A DNA stretch of 30,545 bases from assembly GCA_937891015.1 (NCBI GenBank), contig CALAPY010000083.1, positions 1-30,545 of the forward strand, given 5' to 3'. Below the pieces are notes generated by a model, which saw only the letters and a program-made list of their open reading frames with translations, had not been told where the DNA came from and ran no database searches. This DNA is from UBA2108 sp002713215 (GTDB taxonomy: Bacteria > Bacteroidota > Bacteroidia > Flavobacteriales_G > Salibacteraceae). This document shows, piece by piece, positions 8,759-16,569 of the stretch. The stretch's first letter is position 1; each line of letters opens with the position of its first letter. A program made the position numbers and the translations under genes.

Positions 8759-9685
8759 ATGTTTTACTTAAAATTTATAATGATGATACAGATAATTTTA
8801 AAAGGATTAAAAGTGGTTTCAGGAGGGCTTTTTTGCTTATTTATGACTTTCTCGGCCACAGGACAAACATGGGTTACCGCAGGAACAGATGCTGCAGGAG
8901 ATGCCCAGGCATCTGGATTGGATGCCCTAAAACTGGAATATGCTTATGACAAGAGTACGGACAAAATAATGCTTAGGGTAACGGTAAGCGATTTATTGCC
9001 TTTTGCTGCGTCTCCCTCGGCAGACTTTAGTTTCTTTTTCCCAGATGGTGTCGATGGTGGAGAACCCACAGGAACACATTGGACGGCACCTGCCGTACCC
9101 GTACATAAAACCATAACTATGTATGCCGACAAAAGTGGCTCTGCCCCTTCTAACTATACCTGGACCTCATTTCCACGTACAATAGCGCTTGCGGGAGGCA
9201 GTAAAAAAGTGCTGTGTAGCGGTTGCATTTCTATTGAAACCAAAACAGCACAAAATCAGCTTATTTATACACTGGACAGAAAAAGCCTGATTACCGATGC
9301 GGAACTTGGGAGTGATAAAAAGGTGACGTTAACCGTTGTTGCCAATGTGGGGCACGACATAGGATGGGATGATAATCTTACTAAAAATGGTAGTATGACC
9401 ATTGATGTAAGTACTGATCAGAATGTGGGTATTAAACAGTCCACTCAACCGCAGCAGTATCATTCGGTTTACCCCAATCCAAATCATGGATATGTAACCG
9501 TTAATTCAAATGAATCGGAAACCATAGAATTGTATTCCGTTCAGGGTGCAAAGCTTATGGAGTGGAATAAGAACCAGGGAGAACAAGTATTTGATTTAAC
9601 TCAGTATGAAACCGGTGTTTATTTTTTAAGAGCCAGTTCATCCAATGGTGATCTACTCTGGACTCAGAAGATTACTATTAACTAG
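8759..9685 (+). CDS. Secreted beta-sandwich protein with T9SS type A sorting domain
   Basis: A 308-residue exported protein. The N-terminal hydrophobic stretch ends in FMTFSATGQ, a typical Bacteroidota cleavage site. Met codons at 8780 and 8783 would give a more compact signal peptide, so the true start may be there. Residues about 37-215 form a beta-rich domain (WVTAGTDAAGDA, LDALKLEYAYDKSTDKIMLR, FSFFFPDGVDGG) that resembles CBM9/DOMON-like sandwiches, though the match is by pattern only. Two cysteines (CSGC) could form a disulfide. The C-terminal VYPNPNHGYVTVNS ... YETGVYFLRASS is a T9SS type A sorting domain. Function is unknown. A strong terminator follows. Confidence 0.85.
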   Translation: MFYLKFIMMIQIILKGLKVVSGGLFCLFMTFSATGQTWVTAGTDAAGDAQASGLDALKLEYAYDKSTDKIMLRVTVSDLLPFAASPSADFSFFFPDGVDGGEPTGTHWTAPAVPVHKTITMYADKSGSAPSNYTWTSFPRTIALAGGSKKVLCSGCISIETKTAQNQLIYTLDRKSLITDAELGSDKKVTLTVVANVGHDIGWDDNLTKNGSMTIDVSTDQNVGIKQSTQPQQYHSVYPNPNHGYVTVNSNESETIELYSVQGAKLMEWNKNQGEQVFDLTQYETGVYFLRASSSNGDLLWTQKITIN

Positions 9686-9720
9686 CGGGTAGGTTCATAA
9701 GAAGCAAACGACATTAATTA

Positions 9721-9748
9721 AAAGACTGCCATTTGGCGGTCTTTTTTA
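9721..9748 (+). terminator. Rho-independent terminator
   Basis: AAGACTGCC and GGCGGTCTT form a 9-bp stem (one G-T pair) with an ATTT loop and are followed by T5 on the plus strand. It lies about 40 bp after the T9SS cargo stop codon and before a convergent gene; the A-rich left side may give weak termination in the other direction too. Confidence 0.85.
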
Positions 9749-9807
9749 TACGGTAGTATTATTAACCCACATCATTCTACAACACCATAGTTTTTTATCG
9801 CTGGAAA

Positions 9808-10731
9808 CTAGGACTGAAAAAGAATAAAGGACAGGCTTAAAATTGAAACGCCGAGCCATAAGGTTGATCCAAAAACCAGGGGTTGCCACCCGGCTTCTTT
9901 TATCCTTTTAATTGACAATCCCGAACCAACCAAGAACAAGGTTAAGACAAGCAGTTTTTTAGAAAGAAATGGAATCCAATGGGACAATAATCCTGAGAAT
10001 GGCCAATAGCTGTTAATTACAATAACCACTACAAACAGGACAATGAACCAGGGAATTTTCACCTTGTTGTTTTCTCCCTTAAACATAATCACAGTCAGCA
10101 AGGAAAGAGGGATAATCCACAGTACACGGGCCAATTTAACCGTAGTTGCCACCTTAAGCGCTTCATCGCCGTAAGTCAGAGCGGCTCCCACAACCGATGA
10201 CGTATCATGTATAGCTATGGCACTCCAGAGTCCAAATTGGTGTTGAGTAAGATTGAAAAAGGTTCCAACGGGTGGAAATACAAGCAGAGCTAACGAATTG
10301 AGTAAAAAAACTACACCTAATGCTATACTAATTTGCTTTTCATTGGCCTTAATTAATGGAGCAATGGCAGCAATGGCACTGCCCCCACAGATTGCCGTTC
10401 CACTTGAGATTAAATGCCCTGTGTTTCGGTCTATTTTCAACAGCTTATACAACAGGTACCCTCCAATCAAAACAAACGCAATAGAAGTAACGGTTAGCAG
10501 TAATCCATTCTTTCCGGCATTCAATGTTTCAACCAGATTCATTCCAAAGCCCAAGCCAACCACGGCTATTTTCAACATCCAGTTAATCCATAGCTTATTG
10601 TACTTAATAAAAGGATGATCCAGGGTACTGGCAAACACTAATCCTCCAACCAATGCCATGGGAGCAGTTATTGGCAAGAAGGCTATAAGCACGAGGCAGC
10701 CAATAAAAAGTGCTTTTTTCAGATTGTCCAT
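9808..10731 (-). CDS. YeiH-family (UPF0324) putative anion/sulfate exporter
   Basis: A polytopic inner-membrane protein of 307 residues with about nine to ten hydrophobic helices. Family hallmarks are SSGTAICGGSAIAA (broken helix), AIHDTSSVVGAALTYG and the C-terminal KRIKEAGWQPL. The frame extends ten codons further upstream, but only to a TTG; the ATG at 10731 (MDNLKKALFIG) directly precedes the first helix and was chosen. Members are annotated as putative sulfate exporters largely by association, so the substrate is uncertain. It is convergent with the preceding T9SS gene and divergent from a small membrane protein gene. Confidence 0.9.
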   Translation of the reverse strand: MDNLKKALFIGCLVLIAFLPITAPMALVGGLVFASTLDHPFIKYNKLWINWMLKIAVVGLGFGMNLVETLNAGKNGLLLTVTSIAFVLIGGYLLYKLLKIDRNTGHLISSGTAICGGSAIAAIAPLIKANEKQISIALGVVFLLNSLALLVFPPVGTFFNLTQHQFGLWSAIAIHDTSSVVGAALTYGDEALKVATTVKLARVLWIIPLSLLTVIMFKGENNKVKIPWFIVLFVVVIVINSYWPFSGLLSHWIPFLSKKLLVLTLFLVGSGLSIKRIKEAGWQPLVFGSTLWLGVSILSLSFILFQS

Positions 10732-10840
10732 GAATTGATATGCAAATGGATGAAAAGCCAAAGTAAAAAGAATAATGGTTTAAAAAATAATTGCAACCTT
10801 TCAACTTCCATTACTGTCTAATGGATTAAAAATTTAAATT

Positions 10841-11185
10841 ATGGATCACATAGGCCCCGCAATTATTTTATCAGTAATGTTCCTTGGCACTGCCCTGGTA
10901 ACATTTGTTTTTGCCTCATTTCGCTTAAGGAGAAAAATTCTGGAAGCAGGCAAATTGGAAATAGAACCCGAACAAATTAAAGCTCTCTATCATGTATCGC
11001 AGAATAAACTTAGCCCACTTAAATGGGGATTGGTTGGATTATTTGCCGGAATGGGATTAATAGTAATTCAGTTTTTACCGTTCGACGCCAATACTACCTT
11101 GCCCTGGGGAATCGAAATCACGTGTATTGCAATTGGCTTTTTAATTTACTATTTCGTTGCAAAAAATATGTCTTCTGAGGCTTAA
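10841..11185 (+). CDS. Small membrane protein (DUF6249-like)
   Basis: A 114-residue protein with three hydrophobic segments (about 7-27, 60-80 and 88-106) and a basic cytoplasmic loop FRLRRKILEAGKLEIEPEQI. The layout resembles the DUF6249 family, small membrane proteins often found next to ECF sigma genes in Bacteroidota; I make that assignment with moderate confidence. It is 28 bp upstream of the sigma factor gene on the same strand and is probably co-transcribed. A role as a partner or modulator of the sigma/anti-sigma pair is inference from position. Confidence 0.75.
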   Translation: MDHIGPAIILSVMFLGTALVTFVFASFRLRRKILEAGKLEIEPEQIKALYHVSQNKLSPLKWGLVGLFAGMGLIVIQFLPFDANTTLPWGIEITCIAIGFLIYYFVAKNMSSEA

Positions 11186-11213
11186 TCCAAACCAATTCAA
11201 CGGTTAGGTGAGC

Positions 11214-11771
11214 ATGGAAGATAGTATCCTGATTGGAAAAATTCTGGATGGCGATTTAAGGTCGTTTAAAATTCTGGTGGAACAGAACGAACGACTGGTG
11301 TTTCATGTTGTTGGGAAATTGATTGGAGAACCACGCGAAGAAATAGAGGATCTTTGTCAGGAGGTATTCTTACTGGTATTCAAACAATTACCTAAGTTTA
11401 AAGAACAGTCCAAGCTTTCGACATGGATTGCCAAAATTGCCTTCAATACTACCATAAATCATCTAAAAAAGAAGAAAATTAAACTCACCCATTCAGAATT
11501 GGAGAACATAGATTTCCAAACCCCTGAATCCCTCATTATTCTAAATGACCAAAAGGAATTTTTGCGAACGCAGATTAATCAGCTTCCAAAGCAATATGGT
11601 CTGGTTATCACCCTGTTCCATTTAAATGAAATGAGCTATCCTGAAATTGTTGAAATAACCAACTGGCCCATAGGTACGGTAAAAAACTACCTCTATAGAG
11701 CCCGAAAACTATTAAAGGAAAAACTTGTAAAACACTCAAATCTTAATCTTAGAATCCATGAAGAAAATTAG
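11214..11771 (+). CDS. ECF-type RNA polymerase sigma factor
   Basis: A 185-residue sigma-70 family factor. Region 2 is seen in EEIEDLCQEVFLLVFKQLPKF and LSTWIAKIAFNTTINHLKKKK. Region 4 is LPKQYGLVITLFHLNEMSYP followed by the helix-turn-helix WPIGTVKNYLYRARKLLKEKL. A GTG at 11208 could add two residues; the ATG at 11214 is preferred. The gene overlaps the next one by 14 bp, which codes for a small membrane protein with the soluble-tail/TM layout of an anti-sigma factor. This pairing suggests envelope-signal control, as is usual for ECF systems; the signal is unknown. Confidence 0.93.
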   Translation: MEDSILIGKILDGDLRSFKILVEQNERLVFHVVGKLIGEPREEIEDLCQEVFLLVFKQLPKFKEQSKLSTWIAKIAFNTTINHLKKKKIKLTHSELENIDFQTPESLIILNDQKEFLRTQINQLPKQYGLVITLFHLNEMSYPEIVEITNWPIGTVKNYLYRARKLLKEKLVKHSNLNLRIHEEN

Positions 11772-12171
11772 TGATCAAGAAATTCAAAATTTATTGGATA
11801 GTGATCTAAACTCTCCGATAAGTTCGGGAAATGAAGAGACGAAGAATGAGGTAAAAGCCTATCGAATAGTATATCAGCAGTTGGAAAAAGACTCAACGCA
11901 AGTTCCACTTCATTTTTCTTCGTTAATAGCGAAACAAGTATTTATAGAAAATGAAAAACGATCGGCGATAAAGCATAGGTGGTATAGCCTTGGGGTTGTT
12001 ATTCTGGTGATAGGATTAACTTCCGTTGCTTTTAGTCTGTTTCAGGTAAATATCAATTTCAATTGGTACGATATAATGGTCAGTAACATTAAGCTGTTGG
12101 CAGGAATAACCGTAATTTCCGGGTTGGTTCTGCTGATAGATCGTATGATTTTGAACCGAGCTGGACTTTAG
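11758..12171 (+). CDS. Putative membrane anti-sigma factor
   Basis: A 137-residue protein overlapping the ECF sigma gene by 14 bp, the classic arrangement of a sigma/anti-sigma pair. The first 75 or so residues are soluble and charged (MKKISDQEIQNLLDSDLNSP at the start), followed by two hydrophobic helices (about 80-100 and 115-132). No zinc-binding HxxxCxxC motif is present, so it is not a ZAS-type anti-sigma factor, and the assignment rests on position and topology. The stop codon overlaps that of the convergent GNAT gene by 4 bp. Confidence 0.7.
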   Translation: MKKISDQEIQNLLDSDLNSPISSGNEETKNEVKAYRIVYQQLEKDSTQVPLHFSSLIAKQVFIENEKRSAIKHRWYSLGVVILVIGLTSVAFSLFQVNINFNWYDIMVSNIKLLAGITVISGLVLLIDRMILNRAGL

Positions 12172-12671
12172 CCTAGTGACTTAAGAAAGATCCAATACCG
12201 TTTTCCAAATTGTTCAAACTCCCAGTGTTTTACAAATCCTAAGCTAGCATAAAGGTTCTGAGCCTTTACCATCATTTCCGAAGTATGCAAGGCAATGGTC
12301 TTTTCTCCAGTTTTCCTGGCTTCGAGGAGACACAAATTGGTTAACTGCCGGGCAATTCCTCTTCCCTGATACTCTGGGTGAACTCCCAGAAATCGAATAT
12401 AACTCCAAGCCTTATCATATAGTTCGGTTGGATTTCCATTGGGAATTAAATAGATCATCCCAACAACCTGGTCTTCAGCTTCGCATATATAAGTGGTTCC
12501 AGAGTAAAAAGCCGATTTGGTTTCTTCTACATTCGATAGGTGTCCATTTAGTTTATTCCAATTTTCCTGTGTTAAAACCGTTTTGAATTCACCGTAAGAA
12601 AGCTGTCCCAATTCGTTGAGTTGCGGAATATCTCGCTCCTCTCCTAGCCTATATATCAACTGAGTTTTCAT
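12168..12671 (-). CDS. GNAT family N-acetyltransferase
   Basis: A 167-residue single-domain acetyltransferase. Motif A, which binds acetyl-CoA, is clear as LGVHPEYQGRGIARQLTN. Motif B is seen in KAQNLYASLGFVKHWEFE, and the beta-4 region in VGMIYLI. The acceptor substrate cannot be told from sequence. The gene is convergent with the putative anti-sigma gene (stop codons overlap by 4 bp) and divergent from the membrane protein gene at 12788. Confidence 0.92.
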   Translation of the reverse strand: MKTQLIYRLGEERDIPQLNELGQLSYGEFKTVLTQENWNKLNGHLSNVEETKSAFYSGTTYICEAEDQVVGMIYLIPNGNPTELYDKAWSYIRFLGVHPEYQGRGIARQLTNLCLLEARKTGEKTIALHTSEMMVKAQNLYASLGFVKHWEFEQFGKRYWIFLKSLG

Positions 12672-12759
12672 AAAAACGTTAGTTCTGTTTTATCAACGCG
12701 CTCAAAAATATTTTAAAAAAATATGTGAAATTGAATGGTATAAATGAATCAAATACTTT

Positions 12760-12782
12760 TACTTTGTATTTCAAAGTACTTT
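12760..12782. promoter_or_regulatory. Palindromic operator copy 1 (upstream of membrane/regulator genes)
   Basis: TACTTTGTATTTCAAAGTA is a perfect 7-5-7 inverted repeat, extended by CTTT so that AAAGTACTTT is itself palindromic. All 23 bp, including the 5-bp spacer, recur at 13768-13790. It ends 5 bp before the ATG at 12788 and so overlaps the start region of the transcript. An extra TACTTT half-site lies at 12754-12759. Most likely bound by the winged-helix regulator encoded at 13448 (inference). Confidence 0.75.
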
Positions 12783-12787
12783 TTATT

Positions 12788-13438
12788 ATGGAATCAGAAA
12801 ACAAAGAAACACATTTAGAAGACCTCTCTGAAATTCGTTCCATGATGGAACGCTCCAGCACCTTTATTTCATTGAGTGGCCTTTCGGGAATTGTGGCAGG
12901 ATTAATAGCATTAGTGGGTTCAGGACTTGCCTATTATCGCTTAGAATCATTCTACCGCAGTACAGAATCCCTGGAAATCCCTTTTGCTAACCTCTACGAT
13001 ATTCGTACAGAGCTCATAACGGATTTTATTTTGATTGCGTGTGTTGTTCTTGTAAGCGCCATTGTATTTGGCCTGATTCTTACCGCCAGGCAAGCTCGGA
13101 AAAAGGGACAACAGTTGTGGGGATCTACCAGTAAAAGGCTTTTCTTAAACCTGGCTATTCCTTTGATTACCGGTGGTATTTTCTGCCTTATTCTAATTCA
13201 TCATGGAATATACGGCATTGCTGCTCCGGCCTCACTTATGTTTTACGGACTCGCCCTGGTTAATGCCAGTAAATATACCCTTAGAGACATCCGAATGCTG
13301 GGCTACATAGAAATTGCATTAGGCTTGCTTGCTTCCTTTTTTATTGGAAATGGTTTGTTGTTTTGGGCAATTGGTTTTGGGGTTATGCACATTGTTTACG
13401 GAACCATTATGTATTTTAAATACGACAAAAACGCTTAG
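12788..13438 (+). CDS. Membrane protein with about five TM segments, partner of winged-helix regulator
   Basis: A 216-residue polytopic membrane protein. After a soluble N-terminus (MESENKETHLEDLSEIRSMM) there are hydrophobic segments at roughly 29-51, 77-99, 120-140, 145-165 and 175-205. ERSSTFISLSGLSGIVAGL and the closing IGFGVMHIVYGTIMYFKYD match a Bacteroidota-restricted type I have seen only as unnamed membrane protein. The frame extends upstream to 12725, but that extension reads through the palindromic operator, so the ATG at 12788 was chosen. It lies 9 bp before the regulator gene, an arrangement in which the membrane protein could act as sensor or be autoregulated; both are inference. 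Confidence 0.85.
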   Translation: MESENKETHLEDLSEIRSMMERSSTFISLSGLSGIVAGLIALVGSGLAYYRLESFYRSTESLEIPFANLYDIRTELITDFILIACVVLVSAIVFGLILTARQARKKGQQLWGSTSKRLFLNLAIPLITGGIFCLILIHHGIYGIAAPASLMFYGLALVNASKYTLRDIRMLGYIEIALGLLASFFIGNGLLFWAIGFGVMHIVYGTIMYFKYDKNA

Positions 13439-13447
13439 TTTTCTCGA

Positions 13448-13750
13448 ATGGCTAACGACGGAATAATAGCAAACCTGAATAAGGCATTTGAAAACAGAAT
13501 TCGATTGGGAATTATGTCTATTCTTATGGTTAACGACGTGGTAGATTTTAAGCAATTGAAAGAAATGCTTCAAACCACAGACGGAAATATTGCCAGCCAT
13601 ATCAATACACTGGAGAAGAAAGGTTACGTGGCCATTACCAAACAGTTTATTGATAAAAAACCGAACACCTCCTACTCTGCTACTAAAGCAGGAAAAAATG
13701 CATTTAAATCACATCTTAACGCACTTGAAAAATTAATTAAACATAAATAG
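13448..13750 (+). CDS. Winged-helix transcriptional regulator (HTH_34 / MarR-like)
   Basis: A 100-residue single-domain DNA-binding protein. The layout fits the HTH_34 winged-helix family: FENRIRLGIMSILMVNDVVD (helix 1), FKQLKEML then TTDGNIASHINTLEKKGYV (helix-turn-helix) and the wing KKPNTSYSATKAGKNAF. It has no effector domain, so any signal must come from a partner or from dimer chemistry. It sits between two identical copies of a palindrome (12760-12782 and 13768-13790), which is strong circumstantial evidence that it binds them and controls both its own operon and the DUF4173 operon downstream. Confidence 0.93.
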   Translation: MANDGIIANLNKAFENRIRLGIMSILMVNDVVDFKQLKEMLQTTDGNIASHINTLEKKGYVAITKQFIDKKPNTSYSATKAGKNAFKSHLNALEKLIKHK

Positions 13751-13767
13751 CTCTTTTTTTAATTATC

Positions 13768-13790
13768 TACTTTGTATTTCAAAGTACTTT
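13768..13790. promoter_or_regulatory. Palindromic operator copy 2 (upstream of DUF4173 operon)
   Basis: Identical over 23 bp to the sequence at 12760-12782 (core TACTTTGTATTTCAAAGTA). It lies 10 bp before the ATG of the DUF4173 gene and 17 bp after the stop codon of the winged-helix regulator. Both copies occupy the same place relative to a start codon, which argues for a shared operator-promoter rather than a chance repeat. Confidence 0.75.
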
Positions 13791-13800
13791 ATAAATAATT

Positions 13801-15315
13801 ATGATAAACTCACGTCCTCTTAAAATTGTCTTTCTTCTAGTCGGTGCCTTATTGTTTAACTATTTATTCTGGGGACACCCGCCAGGAGTTAACCTCACCT
13901 TGTTTTCTACCTACCTCCTGGTAATTGTAGTGCTGTTTCACCGAAAATCATTAAGCAGAATTCCAGTATTAGCCAGTATTGCAGCGGTTTTAATCACGAG
14001 CCTGGCTTTTACCTACCACGGTTCGGGATATACTTTTGTTATTCACTTTGTTTCCATTTTTATTCTTGTTGGTTTCATCAACCAACAAGGGTTGCGGTCT
14101 ATCCCCTTTGCTCTACCAACCGCGCTGGTGAATTTTTGGCTGTTACCGTCAAAATTCGTAAAGGCAATTAAAGAAATGGAGACTAAATCGTTTCGTATTT
14201 CCAGTGTCTTTCGTTTTATTAGAATCGCAGTAATTCCGGTTGTTCTTCTTCTGGTTTTCGTTTTTATCTTCAGTGTTGCCAATCCCATTTTCGAAGGGTT
14301 CATTGTAGATATAAGCGAGTGGTTTTATGACCTTATGATCACGCTCTTCGACGAAGAAACCATTTTTCGCTCCCTTTTTATACTATGGGGAACCAGCCTG
14401 GTCGCCTGGGTACTAATAAAGAACGATGTAGGTGGGTTTGCCAGCCGTGAGTCAAAACTTAGCGAGTGGATAACCAGAACCCGTAAACCAAGAGCAATTC
14501 GTCACCAGACTTCAAATGTTTTGCGCAGTACCTATTCCCTACCCAAACGAAATCCATTAGGTCTGAAAAATGAATACCGATCTGCCCTGATTCTTCTGGT
14601 ATGTGTGAATCTGCTCATAGCCATTGTCAATGGTATTGATATCAATTGGATCTGGTTTGGTTTTGAGTACGATGGTGAAATGAGCCTATCCAATTTTGTG
14701 CATGAAGGGACCTTCTTTCTCATTCTGAGCATATTTCTTTCCATGGCTATCATGCTCTACTATTTCCGAAAAAATCAGAATTTTTATTACAAGCGAAAGT
14801 TCCTGTTGGTACTCGCTAGCATTTGGATTGCTCAAAATGCGATTATGGTAATTTCAGTTGCGCTAAGGAATATCCATTATATCGAATACTACGGACTGGC
14901 TTATAAACGCATTGGTGTTTTCTTCTTCCTGGCTGCTACTCTATTTGGATTATTGACCCTTACAATCAAAATTCATAAGCGCAAATCGGGGTTCTACTTG
15001 TGGCGGGTAAATGCCTGGAGTGTTCTTGCGGTTCTGGTTATTTCAAGTTCCATCTATTGGGATGGTATCATCGCCAAATACAACCTGGAGCATCAATCGG
15101 TTACCGTGTTGGACGAAAGTTTCCTTTTCTCACTTTCTAACGGGGTCTTACCCTTGCTCGATTCAGAACTGCGTAGCTATTCGAGTAAAAAAATGCTCGA
15201 TAGCAACACTTCCCGCTTTGTTTACAACTATGAGGCTCTTTCGTGGCAATCCTGGAACTATGTCGATTATCAAGCATTTAATTACTTAAAAAATAATAAT
15301 CATGAAAACCGCTAA
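13801..15315 (+). CDS. DUF4173 (DUF4153-like) polytopic membrane protein
   Basis: A 504-residue inner-membrane protein with about ten to twelve hydrophobic helices and a basic cytoplasmic stretch near residues 219-255. The central block LLIAIVNGIDINWIWFGFEY, followed by FVHEGTFFLILSIFLSMAIM and KRIGVFFFLAATLFGLLTL, is characteristic of DUF4173. The last 100 residues form a likely extracytoplasmic tail (SNGVLPLLDSELRSYSSKKM) rich in Ser, Tyr and Asp. The function of DUF4173 is not established. The gene starts 14 bp after palindrome copy 2 and overlaps the next gene by 14 bp. Confidence 0.9.
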   Translation: MINSRPLKIVFLLVGALLFNYLFWGHPPGVNLTLFSTYLLVIVVLFHRKSLSRIPVLASIAAVLITSLAFTYHGSGYTFVIHFVSIFILVGFINQQGLRSIPFALPTALVNFWLLPSKFVKAIKEMETKSFRISSVFRFIRIAVIPVVLLLVFVFIFSVANPIFEGFIVDISEWFYDLMITLFDEETIFRSLFILWGTSLVAWVLIKNDVGGFASRESKLSEWITRTRKPRAIRHQTSNVLRSTYSLPKRNPLGLKNEYRSALILLVCVNLLIAIVNGIDINWIWFGFEYDGEMSLSNFVHEGTFFLILSIFLSMAIMLYYFRKNQNFYYKRKFLLVLASIWIAQNAIMVISVALRNIHYIEYYGLAYKRIGVFFFLAATLFGLLTLTIKIHKRKSGFYLWRVNAWSVLAVLVISSSIYWDGIIAKYNLEHQSVTVLDESFLFSLSNGVLPLLDSELRSYSSKKMLDSNTSRFVYNYEALSWQSWNYVDYQAFNYLKNNNHENR

Positions 15316-15799
15316 AACAGAAAAACAATTAAAAGTTAGAATACAACTGGGTATTCTCATTTTTATGGGAGGATTAATTGTTTCAGGAATAACTGCTTTT
15401 CCACTGGAAACCGAATTAAGTATTGCTATTCATGTATTTCCACCCTATACGGAATTTGGAAAATGGATTTATCAGGTATATCAGGCCTTGGCCCATACCA
15501 ACCAACAATACCCCTTTATGGCTTATGGAACTGACTGGCTGGCCTTTGCTCACCTGGTTATTGCCGTTGTATTCTATGGTCCGCTAAAGGATCCCATACG
15601 AAATATTTGGGTTATAGACTTCGGACTCATTGCCTGTGTCATGATCTTCCCATTGGCTCTTATTGCAGGTCCTATTCGCGAAATTCCATTCTTTCATCAA
15701 TTGATCGATTGTGCTTTTGGAGTAATTGGTGGGTTGGTTTTGCTTGATGTGAAACGAAACATCAAAAGATTAGAATCATTTAATACACCAAGTCATTAA
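15302..15799 (+). CDS. Unknown four-TM membrane protein
   Basis: A 165-residue protein with hydrophobic helices at about 13-31, 78-97, 106-123 and 133-148. A conserved-looking acidic/aromatic loop lies between the first two (HVFPPYTEFGKWIYQVYQAL, YGTDWLAFAHLVIAVVF). I do not recognise a named family. The ATG lies inside the end of the DUF4173 gene (14-bp overlap), and the next gene starts 10 bp after its stop, so it belongs to the same operon. The context suggests a subunit of a membrane complex with its neighbours, which is inference. Confidence 0.85.
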   Translation: MKTAKTEKQLKVRIQLGILIFMGGLIVSGITAFPLETELSIAIHVFPPYTEFGKWIYQVYQALAHTNQQYPFMAYGTDWLAFAHLVIAVVFYGPLKDPIRNIWVIDFGLIACVMIFPLALIAGPIREIPFFHQLIDCAFGVIGGLVLLDVKRNIKRLESFNTPSH

Positions 15800-15809
15800 A
15801 ATAAAAAGC

Positions 15810-16568
15810 ATGAAGACTACAACCCTAAAATCGTTTATCGGTCCCACCATCTTTAGCATTGCCATGGGGTTTATGGAGGCTGCTATAGTCGTCTATCTGC
15901 GTGAGTTGTACTACCCCATTGGGTTTGACTTTCCCATCCAACCAGTACAGCCAATGACCACTACCATTCTTCAAACGGAGGTGTTTCGCGAGTTCTGCAC
16001 CATAGTTATGCTGTTGTATATGGGCTACATCCATGGAAAATCAAAACAAGAACAGTTTGCCTACTTCCTCTACTGTTTTGCCATTTGGGACATATTCTAC
16101 TATGTCTTTTTATTCCTAACTATCGATTGGCCAGCCTCTTTATTCACCTGGGATTTATTGTTTCTAATTCCCGTGCCCTGGATTGGCCCGGTTTGGAGTC
16201 CGGTACTCATATCATTATTAATGATTGCTCTAAGCTTTGTACTCGTTCGTGCTAGTCACCTGGGGCGTAAAGTTCGGTTAACCCAGTTCGATTGGGCGCT
16301 GCTGATTATAGGTTCAATCACCATAATTATCTCCTGGACTATGGATTATATGACATTCATTTACGGACAGTTTGGAAACCTGAATTTCTTCGCTGTTTCC
16401 GAACAGGAACTGAACGTGGTTAATGAAAGCTATGTACCTCAACACTTTCCCTGGATCATATTTTTTACCGGAGTGGCAATGATTCTTGCCGCCATTGTCC
16501 ATTTTGCTGCTAATGCATTCATAAACCCCGCGCTAATTCATAAACAACAAATTAATTCATCGAAATAA
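15810..16568 (+). CDS. Unknown polytopic membrane protein with conserved WD/WP motifs
   Basis: A 252-residue protein with about seven hydrophobic helices. Striking landmarks are GFMEAAIVVYLRELYYP near the N-terminus, EVFREFCTIVMLLYMGYIHG, and the block AIWDIFYYVFLFLTIDWPAS, WDLLFLIPVPWIGPVWSPVL. The dense Trp/Asp/Pro pattern in and beside helices suggests a conserved family with a specific function, but I cannot name one. It is the third gene of the DUF4173 operon, 10 bp from its upstream neighbour and 1 bp from its downstream neighbour. Confidence 0.85.
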   Translation: MKTTTLKSFIGPTIFSIAMGFMEAAIVVYLRELYYPIGFDFPIQPVQPMTTTILQTEVFREFCTIVMLLYMGYIHGKSKQEQFAYFLYCFAIWDIFYYVFLFLTIDWPASLFTWDLLFLIPVPWIGPVWSPVLISLLMIALSFVLVRASHLGRKVRLTQFDWALLIIGSITIIISWTMDYMTFIYGQFGNLNFFAVSEQELNVVNESYVPQHFPWIIFFTGVAMILAAIVHFAANAFINPALIHKQQINSSK

Positions 16569-16569
16569 A

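Noticed and set aside
12725..12787. Upstream extension of the membrane protein to 12725
   Set aside because: It would translate through the palindromic operator; the ATG at 12788 has the same relation to the palindrome as the DUF4173 ATG has to the second copy.
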